From Eurosta solidaginis (Eukaryota; Arthropoda; Insecta; Diptera; Tephritidae): a stretch of 64,000 bases of DNA. Below are positions 40,222 to 50,400 of the stretch, in pieces. Under the pieces are notes generated by a model. It had not been told where the DNA came from and ran no database searches. It saw only the letters and a program-made list of their open reading frames with translations. How positions within the stretch are numbered: the stretch's first letter is position 1; every line of letters begins with the position of its first letter. The translations under genes and the position numbers were made by a program. The DNA is taken from the NCBI RefSeq assembly GCF_040869045.1, contig NC_090319.1, positions 60,856,779-60,920,778 of the forward strand. Reading direction: 5' to 3'.

Positions 40222-42037
40222 TAATGCCCCTATTACCGTTTACAACTCAACTTAGTTGGGTTGTAATTAAAACAACTCAACTCCTGTTTGGTATTACGAA
40301 TTACAACTTATTTCAGTTGAAATTGAATTGAGTTGCCAACTTCAGAAAGTGATGATTTGACAGATAAATAAACAGCTGATCAATTTGTGGCAGAAATTTA
40401 AGCATTTTCAAATGTGATTTTTTTATTAATATTATATGAAATCTATTTTATAATGACAAAAATGTTGGTGATTGACATTTCGCGAATACGGAAAACATTC
40501 GCGTGATCATTCCAATTCCTTGGAACTACCAAACATGTTTAAGTGACAAATAATGAGTTTCATATGAAGTTATTTTGCAGATTTGAAGGGAAGCGTTTTA
40601 CTCAGTACTAAATAAAATTAAGGACCTTTTCCGCATACGCGTTCGTATTTTAAAATTATGCACCATACTCCGATTCCTTGCTGACGGCAGCTATCAAATA
40701 TAATGTGGAAATGATTTTGGTGTTGGACTGGTTTTAGATATTATTGAGGAGCGTATTTGTGCGAAGTAGATTTAAACCCAAACAGGAAAAACTGTATTTT
40801 ACTCAAATAGGATTCCCAGGAGTAGTGATAAGTATCAATGGGACTCGCATAATTTCACCTATTTTGGCTGCATCCGAACTGCGGCCAGCCTCGTCCAACT
40901 AAAGTCAAAAAGTTATTCAATGTAATTCTTTTAAACGTTGTTTTTTCTAGAAATGTGTACAAAGATGTTGATTATTGTTTGATTAAAAAAGGTTTAACTA
41001 CCGGCTTTAAATTTTTTGCTTTTTTTTGGTAACGTTTTATAAGCCCGTGCACCATCTAACTCTTATCAAAGATGGGATCAAAAGACGGGTTTCCATCTCC
41101 GTTTTTAGGATTCGAAAGCGGAAATTAAAAATTTTATTTCTTTTGAAAGATACTTACAAAGACCCATAAAATGGCCCGAGAGTGTCCGAAATATGAGGCC
41201 CGTTCCACAGTTTTTTTGCACAGAACATCTTTCTGCGTTGGCGGCCTTTGGCCCCGATTCGTACAAATAACTCTGGTTGGTCCCAACACCTTTCTGCATA
41301 GCTGTGTACAAAATACAACAACCACATGAAATTAGATTTTATTAGAAATAATATTTTTAATTTTTGTGGTAATTCTTTACGACAGCATGACACTGCTAAT
41401 ACGTGTCCAAAAATATCGAGAGAGGTATTAAACGATGCGTCTTGGCATCAGTATTAATAATCCGAAGGCGGAAAATAAAAATTTTAACTCGTTCAAAAGA
41501 CATTAAACAAAAACCGAAAAAAGACAACAACATTACAACAACCACATGAAAATCGCCAACTTCAACTACAAATATCTCCGGACAAGAGATAAAATGTTTC
41601 TTTTCCGCCTTCGGATTATTGTTCTCGTGATTAATACGCGTCTCGATATTTTTGGACGCGTATTAGCAGTGTCATGCTGTCGCAAAGAATTACAATTTTT
41701 GTTTTCGGATTCTTAAATCGGAGGTCGAAACGTGTCTTTTGATACCAACTTTGAACATCTTTGTTAAAAATTAGGTGGTGAACCGTCTTCTAAAACGTAA
41801 CATTTTTCAAAACAACTGCAAAATTGCATGAGACAACTGCTAGTAAGCAGTTGTAAGATTTTGACGTCTTTGACAACTACACCAACACAAGGTTGTAAAC
41901 GGCAATGCCACAAAAAGTTGTAAGACTAGACAACTCAACCGAAATTTTTTTTGACAGGTTGAGTTGTAATCTGTAATACCAAATTGCGAAATTTCAACTC
42001 AACCAGAGTTGAGTTGTAAACGGTAATAGGGGCATAA
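40222..42037. mobile_element. Harbinger-like TIR element H2
   Basis: The element is 40,225-42,034 (1810 bp), a close relative of H1 with the same TGCCCCTATTACCG ends. The target duplication TAA is at 40,222-40,224 and 42,035-42,037. It carries the same nested MITE (41,368-41,693) and second repeat (about 41,060-41,330) at the same internal places as H1, so those were already part of the element when it amplified. Confidence 0.85.
41368..41693. mobile_element. Foldback MITE M2 nested in H2
   Basis: Same family and same internal position as M1 in H1: ends GTAATTCTTTACGACAGC and GCTGTCGCAAAGAATTAC. Confidence 0.75.
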
Positions 42038-42520
42038 ATTTTGCTTATTCTTTGTCACAATGTACTTACTTAGGCACTTAACCATTTACTCGATTTTTCC
42101 CGACAAATAAAGCAGGCAGGGCCGTACCGAGGCTGGTGCAAGCGAAGCAGAGCACCAGGGCCCCAGCTTCGAGGGGCCCCCAAACCCCGAGTCGCAAAAG
42201 TTTCACCGAAAAATGTATACACTAAATTTTTATTTTTTATTTATTTTATTCAAATTCTATAAGAACAAATTTAAATTTAGGTACATTCGACTATTGATTA
42301 CAAAAGCAAAGACTTTTAAACAGCAATAGCTGTGTTTTTTTCACTTCTATATACGTTTACGCTTAAACTTTGTATGGACTGCTAAGCGACAAACTTTAAA
42401 TATACCTCTGAAATTGCTGCGCATAAAATTTGTCCTACTAGATTTCAATACGCGTTATACTCAGATGTAACTGAAATATTTGTTCTTGTTTCATCCTCTA
42501 CACTAATTCTATGTATTCTA

Positions 42521-43119
42521 TAAGGCAAGGTGCACACGGGGCTACGCGTCATAGACTTTCGAGCGTCGCTACAAAAAGCAAACAATTATTAAAAAAATAA
42601 AAAATTAAATTTCGTCAGCTATATCCGTCCCCGAAACCAAAGGAAATTAGGTATTAAACTTTGTTTGCATCCCCGTGCCTTTGTAAATTATGAAAGGCAA
42701 TTTTCAACTACCGCGGACTAGAGAAAAGGGTGATTTATAGTTTCCAACACTTTTTAGCCTTTTAAACGCTTCAACAATGTCTAACCAAGCTGTTGTGGTG
42801 TTTAATACTCTTTTTCGCTTTGGTAATATACCTTTCACGCACTTTTATTAACTAAAGTAACATTTTTTAACTAATTACATAAATTTGGATACAAAAAAAT
42901 GTAAACAAACATCTTGTTCTTTCTTTTTTTCAAGCGTACGTACGCTCAGCGACCAACATTGCTGTACGCTTAGCTACACGAAAATTTCATGCTTTGTCGC
43001 TTTCATGCAGCTGACGCCTCGTATGCAGCTCTCCATTCAAATACATGTGTTCGGCATCAAAGCGTACAAATTTCGCCTTCAGCGTCTATGACGCGTAGCC
43101 TCGTGTGCACCTTGCCTAA
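42521..43119. mobile_element. Harbinger-like MITE E2
   Basis: The element is 42,524-43,116 (593 bp) with inverted ends GGCAAGGTGCACACG...CGTGTGCACCTTGCC, each continuing into CTACGCGTCATAGAC or its complement. The flanking TAA at 42,521-42,523 and 43,117-43,119 is the target duplication. It is a relative of E1 at 13,241-13,895 in the opposite orientation. No coding capacity. Confidence 0.8.
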
Positions 43120-43265
43120 GTGTCCACAATTCATCGCAACTGATTCAGCTATATGTTATACCCTATGGCCATCAGAGGGTTGTGTCTCCGCTTTTCGGTA
43201 CACCCTGTGCTGTTATGTTAGTTATTTAACCACTGCCGCTAGATGGGTCTCCTAAGCATTATCTA

Positions 43266-43694
43266 AGCGAGGATAGGCGTTTTTTTCACGCGCAAACGAA
43301 ACGTATACGTGTGTAAAAAAAAAAAACACGGCTAATACATCGGCACTCTGATGTTTGTAAGTGTACCCAGCCTGTATTAGCAATATAGGAGTATTACATA
43401 CATATATGATCATACCAAAAAATAGAAAAACACATTTTCAATATATTGCTTACCAGAAGTGCGCAGAAATTTCTTCATCTTTCTCTCGAAGCCAACAGCA
43501 CAATAAAACTAAATTTTTCAAAATATAAAAAATTACAGAATTGCCGTCTTACAGTGAGTTTTACAGCTCCGGCTCACGCTCAATTCTCACGGGAATGCTC
43601 TGGATCATTGAGAGACTTGATAAGCAGATGTCGTGAAAGGCTAAGCAGCGACATCTATTTTTGAAAATGTATGTATATTAAAGGCCGCGTTGCC
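43266..43694. other. Unassigned stretch
   Basis: Contains an A-run, AT-rich DNA and one 72-residue plus-strand frame (43,446-43,664) with no domain I recognise. I see no support for a gene. Confidence 0.35.
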
Positions 43695-44089
43695 AACCTA
43701 AAAAGAAGTAATTAACAAATTATCTGGCTCACAAATTGAATCAGACTTCTATCTGGTTTTATCTGGCTCAAATCGTTGTTGTTGCATTTACATGCAAAAT
43801 TATTTATCTGGCTCAGGATTTTGCCACCGGATGATAGCTAATATGTTTTTCCTCAAGCGTCCGTAAACCAGATAGTGATGAAAGCTTCGATGCCTAAAGA
43901 ATCGAACTATTTAAAAAAAAACCGATTCTACATTTCTAAATAATAATCGATTAAATCGATTAAGAATCGAATCGAAATCCAGCTCTAAAATGCATTCATT
44001 ATAGTGACATACTTGCATCAATAGGAAAGGAAAAAATAAAAGAATGTAAATAAAAGGTAGTAGTGCAGTTTACGGTACCCACCCTAAAG

Positions 44090-44444
44090 TTGGGCCAAGA
44101 TTTTCGAGTGAGGTATCAAAAGACGCGTATTAATCTCGAGAACAATAATCCGAAGGCGGAAAAGAAATATGGGTAATAGTCTAGTTGAGGGGTCGACTGC
44201 TAATACGCTACCAAAAATATCGAGTGTGGTGTCAGAAGACGCGTATTAATCTCGAGAACAATAATCCGAAGGCGGAAAAGAAATATTTTATCTCTGTCCG
44301 GAGATATTTGCTGTTGAAGTTTGTGATTTTCATGTGGTTGTTGTTGTGTTTGTACCCACCAAAAAAATTGTGCATCACCGTGGCGGTAGCCACGGTTATA
44401 CCACACACCCGGACTTGGCATGGCGTAGCCCAGGGTTATTTTTG
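44090..44444. mobile_element. Fragment(s) of the GACTGCTAATACGC foldback MITE family
   Basis: Two left-end fragments are nested. The first carries AAAGACGCGTATTAATCTCG and AATAATCCGAAGGCGG. At 44,171 a second begins GTAATAGTCTAGTTGAGGGG. The second lacks its right end and is followed by the complete element M4. Confidence 0.55.
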
Positions 44445-44942
44445 GTAATAGTCTAGTTGAGGGGTCGACTGCTAATACGCTACCAATAATATCGAGAGAG
44501 GTGTCAAACGACGCGTCTTGACATCAGTATTAATAATCCGAAGGCGGAGAATAAAAATTTTAACTCGTTCAAAAGATATTAACGAAAAACCGGAAAAAGA
44601 CCCTCGGGTACCTCCGAAACCGGGGGTGGGATCCATAGTATTTTTGCACAGAACACCTTTCTGCGCTTATAAAAAATAACCCTGGGCTACGCCATGCCAA
44701 GTCCGGGTGTGTGGTATAACCGTGGCTCCCGCCACGGTGATGCACTATTTTTTTTGGGGGTACAACCACAACAACAACCACATGGAAATCGCCAACTTCA
44801 ACTGCAAATATCTCCGGACAGAGATACAATTTTTCTTTTCCGCCGTCGGATTATTGTTCTCGAGATTAATACGCGTCTTTTGACACCTCTCTCAATATTT
44901 TTGGTAGCGTATTAGCAGTCGACCCCTCAACTAGACTATTAC
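44445..44942. mobile_element. Foldback MITE M4, complete
   Basis: Inverted ends GTAATAGTCTAGTTGAGGGG and CCCCTCAACTAGACTATTAC, with arms continuing TCGACTGCTAATACGCTACC and ATATCGAGAGAGGTGTCAAA, about 80 bp each. A 25-bp copy of the right terminus is repeated at 44,943-44,968. It shares an interior with M1-M3. Two complementary blocks (CACCGTGGCGGTAGCC and its inverse at 44,725) link it with the neighbouring fragment. Confidence 0.75.
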
Positions 44943-44968
44943 CTCGACCCCTCAACTAGACTATTACC

Positions 44969-45608
44969 TTATTAAAAGTGGCCTGCAAATATAAAAACAT
45001 GTACTGAATAATAAAAAATTGCTGGATGTAACTTTTGAATTGTGCACATGCATAACTTCTGAACAAAGGTAGGTGGTGTAAAAACTAATTACTGGCGGAG
45101 CCCCTCTAGGCAAAAAAGACAAAAATATTAGGTTTTGGCATCTAGGAGGATCCCCCTAACAACTCTTGTTTATTCTCTAAGCTGCGGCATCGTTTTCCCA
45201 AGACGGTGCGCCATCTAACTTTTATCCAAAATTATCAAAAGATGCGTATCGACATCCGTTTTTGGAATCCAAAAGCGGAAACTAAAAATTGTATTGATGT
45301 TGAAAGATATTTACAAAAAAACATAAAATGATCCATAGTATTTTTGCGCAGAACACTTTTCTGCGTTGGCGGCCGTTGGCCACGATTAAAAAAAATACCC
45401 TTTGCGGTCCACCAATCGTGTGGGATAAAAATGTGTGTACTAATTGTTTGCTGTGTACAACAATATTACAACAACCACATGAAAAGTTTATATTTCTTTT
45501 GCAAATTTCATACGCCCCTTTTCTAATTTTACGTCAGATTCACCAGACAAGCTTGAGCACGGGTTTTATGGCTCATATGTCTTGGATTTTCTTGATAAGC
45601 AACTGGTT
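44969..45608. other. MITE-like debris without a gene
   Basis: 45,190-45,500 resembles the second repeat inside H1 and H2 (CATCTAACTTTTATC, TTTCTGCGTTGGCGGCC, ACAACAACCACATGAAAA). The 136-residue plus-strand frame at 45,328-45,738 runs through this repeat into the LINE tail and is not a gene. Confidence 0.5.
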
Positions 45609-45666
45609 GGATGCGGCTGTTGTTGTTGTTGTAGCAATGCTCGCCCCACCTAATAGCCGCTACCGA

Positions 45667-46704
45667 TCACAAATTGTCATCAATATCCTCGAATGGGAGT
45701 CGAAGGAAACTTGCCGTTTCAACAGGGGTGGACCATAAGGAAAGGGGTGTTAGAGGCGTTGGTTCCACATTACAATTGAAGAGATGGTTGGTGTCATGTG
45801 GGGACACATTGCAAGCGGGGCATACATTTTGTATGTCAGGGTGGATTCTGGATAGGTAAGAGTTTAACCTGTTACAGTATCCAGAACGAAGTTGAGCAAG
45901 AGTGACACGCGTTTCCCTGGGGAGTATGCGTTCCTCTTCCGAAAGTTTTGGATAATTTTCGTTAAGTACTGCATACACCGGGCAATTCCCGGCATAAAGG
46001 TCCGACACCTGTTTATGGAGTTCACCAAGGACCTGCTTGTGTTTTTTCACTTCATACGGCTGAGTTCTCAGGTGCCGTATTTCCTCAAAATGCTTACGGA
46101 GATGACTCCTTAAGCCCCTAGGCGGTGCTGGTTCATCAATCAGATGTCTGTTGGGATGCCCAGGTTTCTGGGTATTCAACAGGAACTGTTTGGTCAGCAT
46201 CTCATTTCTCTCCCTGATGGGGAGTATTCTCGCCTCATTATGCAGATGGTGTTCTGGGGACATAAGAAGACAGCCCGTGGCGATTCTGAGAGCAGTATTT
46301 TGGCAGGCCTGTAGTTTCTTCCAGTGGGTGATTTTTAGGCTTGGCGACCATATGGGTGACACGTAGCACGTAATCGGCTGGCTAATTGCTTTGTATGTAG
46401 TCATGAGCGTTTCTTTATATTTTCCCCAAGTACTGCCAGCGTGGGATTTGAGGATTTTGTTACTGCTCTGAATTCTCGGAACAATTGCGGCTGCGTGCTC
46501 ACCAAAATGTAGATCCTGATCAAACGTCACACCCAAGATTTTGTTTATTTTATTGCATAGCGCATCGATCTTTGGGTCTGGGCCTGTGGCCATTATTGTG
46601 CAGTCATCGGCGTAGGAAACGATTGTGACTCCTTCCGGTGGTGAATGTAGCTTAGATATGTAGAAATTAAACAAAAGTGGGGATAGGACACCACCCTGTG
46701 GCAC
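45667..46704 (-). pseudogene. LINE copy c reverse transcriptase, C-terminal half
   Basis: 345 residues: PQGGVLSPLLFNFYISKL, the YADD box at 46,603-46,614, a junction where the thumb start is missing (CNKINK directly to ILGVTFD), AGSTWGKYKETLMTTYKA, LLMSPEHHLHNEARILP, LAQLRSGYCNRLNSYLSR, and the terminal NVCPACNVSPHDTNHLFNC zinc-knuckle-like block. The stop is at 45,667-45,669, close to the 3' tail. Confidence 0.88.
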
Positions 46705-47466
46705 CCCTGTTTAATTCTCCTTGGTTTTGATGTTTCGTTTCTAAATTGCCCCGATGCCTGCCGACCACCCAGATAATTTGCGGTCCACCTTTTAAGACAT
46801 GGGGGAAGGGTAGACCCTTCCAGGTCTTGCAGTAACGAGCCATGGTTGGCCGTATCAAAAGCTTTTGATAGGTCTAGCGCTACGAGTACTGTTCTATGGT
46901 GGGGGTATTTATTTAAACCGCAATTTATCTGGGTGCTAATGGCATTTAGCGCGGTGGTAGTGCTATGGAGTTTTCTGAAGCCATGCTGATGAGGGGCTAG
47001 CTGCAAATTTGCTTGGAAATAAGGGAGCAGAATGGCTTCAAGCGTCTTTGCCACTGGCGATAGGGAAGATATCGGACGATACGACTCACCTATGTTAGCT
47101 GGTTTCCCAGGCTTTAGTAGCGGGACCACCTTGGCCATTTTCCATTTCTCAGGTATGACAAAGGTGGAAAGAGACAGATTGAAGACATGTGCTAAATATT
47201 TGAACCCCTCTTTCCCTAGGTTTTTAAGCATCGGCATGGCTATGCCGTCTGGGCCCACTGCTTTGGATGGTTTAGCACGACCAATGGCGTCCTCAACCTC
47301 TTTAGCGGTGATGGTGATTGGTGACGCGCTGAATTTGTGTTTATGTGCGCGTCTATTTGCTCTCCGTCTATCTTTGTCGACCGTAGGATACATTATATAT
47401 TGTCGGCAGAAAGCGCTCGCGCATTTTTTCGCGTCCGACAGCACTTTGTCGCCAAAGGCGATTGAA
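46593..47466 (-). pseudogene. LINE copy c reverse transcriptase, N-terminal half
   Basis: Carries AVGPDGIAMPMLKNLG, IPEKWKMAKVVPLLKPG, SYRPISSLSPVAKTLE, HQHGFRKLHSTTTALN, VALDLSKAFDTANHGS and KPRRIKQG. After that the frame slips near 46,705. The palm motif up to RT block 3 is well preserved. KAFDTAN replaces the usual KAFDTVN. Confidence 0.85.
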
Positions 47467-47625
47467 ACTTTGTTGTTGTTGTTGTTGTTGTAGCAATGCT
47501 CGCCCCACCTAATAGCCGCGACCGATCACACTGGGGTCACACTGAAATGACAGTCCTTGGTCGGGAAAAATCCCGAGTCGCTCCGGTACATAGAACCGAC
47601 TGCCTTGGGAAGCGATTGAAACTTT
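47457..47625 (-). mobile_element. Miniature LINE made only of the two ends of the family
   Basis: The insert at about 47,472-47,610 has a 3' tail TTGTTGTTGTTGTTG then GTAGCAATGCTCGCCCCACC (the last roughly 50 bp of the LINE). It is fused at ATCACACTGGGG to the first roughly 90 bp of the LINE (CTGAAATGACAGTCC, CGGGAAAAATCCCGAGTCGC, AGAACCGACTGCCTTGGGA). It is flanked by the 15-bp direct repeat GCGATTGAAACTTTG (from 47,457 and from 47,611). It interrupts the endonuclease/RT linker of copy c. Confidence 0.88.
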
Positions 47626-49046
47626 GTCTTTGTGCTTAGTCGGATTCGATAGGGACTTTACGGTGGACCAAAGTTTACCCACACCGAAAGAGAGGTTACA
47701 ACCTCTTAGGTGCTCCTCCCATTGCGCCCGCTTGTGTTCATCTACAAGCAATCTGATGCGTTGGTTTATATCCCTTATTTGGGGGTCGCCTGGGTCAAGC
47801 TGTCTTATAAGGTCACGTTCTCTCGCTAAGTTTGCGGCCTCCGCCGGGAAGTGGGGCCGGATTTCGGGAATTCTCCCGGCAGGAATGAAATGTGCCGAGG
47901 CGGATTTAATGACCTTACGGAAGGCACGCTCCCCTTGGCGGGCATCAGTCGGGATAGGGAGGGCAGCTAGGCGGCTGTCTGTAAAGGATTTATATTCTTC
48001 CCACTTTCCTTTTTTGAAGTTTATGAAAGTGCATTTTTCAGTGACGATGAAGTCGGCGTTACGCTCAAGCGAAATAAGTATGGGCAGGTGGTCGGATGCC
48101 AATGTTACCATCGGCTGCCAGCTGACGCAGTTTACGAGTTCTGCACTCACGATTGAGATATCTGGCGAGCTGTGACAGCTTCCTACCATACGTGTGGGGG
48201 CGTCTCCGTTTATTGTGCAGAACGTCGTTTCTTCTATTTGATCCGCCAACATCTCACCCCTACTGTCCGCCCGCAAGTTTGAATGCCATAGATCATGATG
48301 GGCATTGAAATCGCCTAAGATAATGCGATTGTTGCCAGTGAGTAAGGCCCTGATATTAGGGCGGTATCCACTGGGGCAACAGGTGGCAGGAGGGATGTAG
48401 ATGTTGATGATTTCTAGGTTTGCATCGCCTGACCGGACAGATAGGCCTTGACGTTCTAAGACATTGTCCCTGCGGTCGATGCCAGGATGGAATACACAAT
48501 ATTGCACAGAGTGGTGTATGATAAACGCGAGACCGCCTCCATTTCCGCTTTCGCGGTCTTTCCTGTGGACGTTATACCCAGAGCAGGTCTGCAATGCAGA
48601 TCTTGCTGTGAGTTTAGTCTCTTGAATCGCAGCAATGCGGATGTTGTGCCGCTTCATGAAATCGACTATCTCCGTAATCTTCCCAGTTAGTCCATTACAG
48701 TTTAACTGCAGAATTCTGAAGTGCATAAGGGGAGACGTCGCCACTCTGGGGGTAAGTGACGGGTGACTACGCCTGGGTTGGGGAAGGCCAGGACGCAATT
48801 GCTGTTGTGGCCCTAGGACTGGGCGTCCTTGGGCAAGCATTGGGGTACCCGGATGATTTGGGTTTGCGACCTGGCAACATGGCGCAATGAAACCCGTCGG
48901 GGGGTTGTCGTCGCGGAGACCAGAACATCTAGGGAAGTGGCACCACCCAAGGCAGGAGCTGCATTGGGCGGATGTCGCAAACATATATATTCTGTGCTGG
49001 CAAACGGTGCAAACGGAGGTAGGGACTAAGAGTCTGTTTCCCTGAC
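47612..49046 (-). pseudogene. LINE copy c: PHD-like finger 2 and APE endonuclease
   Basis: The frame is open from about 49,046. It has finger 2 (CTVCQHRIYM, QCSSCLGWCHFPRC, FIAPCC), linker, then the endonuclease with LNCNGLTGKITEI, AIQETKL (catalytic Glu), INIYIPPA, ILGDFNAHHDLW, GDAPTRM and SDHLPIL. All expected metal-site motifs are present, so the domain itself is intact. The linker to RT follows (EERDLIRQLDPGDPQIR-like spacing). The frame is ended by an inserted 140-bp element just below 47,612. Confidence 0.85.
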
Positions 49047-49640
49047 CTACACGATTGCTGCCGGAAAAGAGGGGGGGAGAAGACGGGGGCAGGGGCTGCT
49101 GCTCAGCATTGCTTCCGACTCTACAACGAAGATTGTAGTTATGAGTGGTAGCAGCTGTTTGAGTTGTTGGCGCCGTGGGGCGCGAGCAGCAGCGGGTACT
49201 TGTTGTGGCTTGCTGAGCAGCGGGGCTGCTGGAAGGTAGTGGGGGGCGCTTAGACGTAGACTACGGGACGCCCTTGGGCGTGAACAGCAAGGAGCCACAA
49301 AAGATTTATAAAAGTTACGTGGACGTCGGGTTTTGGGATCAAGCCCAGAACAACCTGTCCGATGCAACCATCCCTTGCACGAGACACACTGAACAGAGTA
49401 TGACCGTCCTAAAAAGATTCTTTTCCGGCAGATGCAGCAAAACCATTTCTCAGGACCGGGGTCAGGAGACGGACCCGGATTGGATTCGATGCCTTCCCGG
49501 AGTAAGAGAATATGGAGCAGTCCTGCTGCAAGGAGCTGCTGGGAGGATGACAATTTGTGGGAGGGACGAAACAAATTAGATGGGGTCACACTGAAATGAC
49601 AGTCCTTGGTCGGGAAAAATCCCGAGTCGCTCCGGTACAT
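49047..49640 (-). pseudogene. LINE copy c N-terminus: 2A-like motif plus PHD-like finger 1
   Basis: 197 residues. Residues about 34-48 are hydrophobic (LLAAGLLHILLL), then REGIESNPGP, a 2A-like element with Gly for the first Asp of the consensus. A PHD-like zinc finger follows: CCIC, then QCVSCKGWLHRTGC, then FVAPCC. An Ala/Pro-rich linker (LLSKPQQVPAAARAPRR) comes next. The frame ends at 49,047, but the sequence continues in another frame into a second finger. A run of seven G (C on the coding strand) near 49,071 is the likely indel site. 2A-like peptides are known at the N-termini of some non-LTR elements of other animals. Confidence 0.8.
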
Positions 49641-49946
49641 AGAACCGACTGCCTTGGGATGCGGCTGTAAGGAAATTGAGCATATACCTGGAGAGCACTC
49701 TTAACACAGCAACAACAACAGCGTATGCCGGGAAAGTCTTACGGACCCTTATGGATGAACAAACCTTATGTTTAAAAACTAGTTCCAATAGTTGTTCAGC
49801 GCAGAACAGTTTGCTGCGCGAATGGTCCTTCATCAGGCCTGGCGCTCTATTGTATGTATTTCGTGCCGGGCGACGACCTAATACACCAGCGGCATTTATT
49901 CGCCCCAGCGGGTTAGGGGGCTTAGAATATACCCGCAGTAGGTATG

Positions 49947-50262
49947 CCTGTCGTAAGAGCCGACTAAAATACCAAATTGATTAAAGGGGCTGTGTATCGC
50001 AACCCTCTCAATGGGTTGCCAGCGCAATATGTAGCTTCTCCAACCCAATTGTCAACCTCACCCGTTGCGAATCCGGTTTCATTAACAGCCGAGGCTCTGG
50101 CGACCTCGAAATCCTGATGCATGGGAGGGGGCGGTATGGCCTAGAACGTAGCATGGGGTCATGCCAAATTGTTCCCGAGATAGTCGGGCTAGTACCTTTA
50201 TGGTGCTTGTTACCGGAACGTACCGGATCTGCATTTGGAAAAGGATCATCAACATCGATAAC
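49947..50262 (+). mobile_element. SINE-like retroposon S4, 3' truncated
   Basis: Begins GCCTGTCGTAAGAGCCGAC, then TACCAAATTGATTAAAGGGG, GTGTATCGCAACCCTCTCAA and the family body. It breaks at CATCGATAACAC and runs into the array at 50,272. The CAACCCTCTCAATGGGTTGCC insertion also occurs in copy S5. Confidence 0.75.
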
Positions 50263-50271
50263 ACAGGTCTG

Positions 50272-50400
50272 GTACGATATGTCGAAAATTTAAATGTCAA
50301 AACTAAAACTACCAAAAAAAAATATGCCGAAAACCAAAAATGTTGAAAATTAAAATATCGAAAAATAAAATGCCGAGGAAAAAAAATGTCGAAACAATGT
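50272..50400 (+). repeat. Terminal array of the MULE candidate, left
   Basis: GTACGATATGTCGAAAA followed by ATGCCGAAAACC, ATGTTGAAAATT, ATATCGAAAAAT, ATGCCGAGG and ATGTCGAAACAATG. Spacing is about 14-20 bp. The mirror array is at 57,150-57,309. Confidence 0.7.

Larger units (their letters stand above)
40121..43987. mobile_element. Composite bounded by inverted TAGAGCYGGATT ends
   Basis: The left end TAGAGCCGGATTCGATTCG and right end (minus strand) TAGAGCTGGATTTCGATTCG are inverted repeats followed by ATCGATTTAATCG-type words. Between them lie H2 (40,225-42,034), a GC-rich TIR-like block (42,115-42,190), E2 (42,524-43,116) and a repeat shared with 17,240-17,420 (43,120-43,265). No clear target duplication. 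It may be one old element later filled by others. Confidence 0.45.
45609..49668 (-). mobile_element. Jockey-like LINE, copy c, full length but broken
   Basis: The element is about 45,621-49,656 on the minus strand, flanked by a 10 to 12-bp direct repeat (GGATGCGGCTGT at 45,609-45,620 and 49,657-49,668). The 5' end reads CCCAAGGCAGTCGG, and the 3' end is GCTACAACAACAACAAC. Order: 2A-like peptide, PHD-like finger 1, finger 2, endonuclease, RT, C-terminal zinc block. Breaks: frameshift at a C-run near 49,070, a small inserted element at 47,468-47,611, a frameshift near 46,705, and loss of about 60 residues after the YADD box near 46,545. The clade is uncertain; jockey-like is my best reading. 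Confidence 0.9.

Noticed and set aside
45328..45738. 136-residue plus-strand frame
   Set aside because: Runs from MITE debris through the LINE tail (TTG repeat) into antisense LINE sequence.
47624..48175. 183-residue plus-strand frame
   Set aside because: Antisense shadow of the LINE endonuclease; no independent domain.
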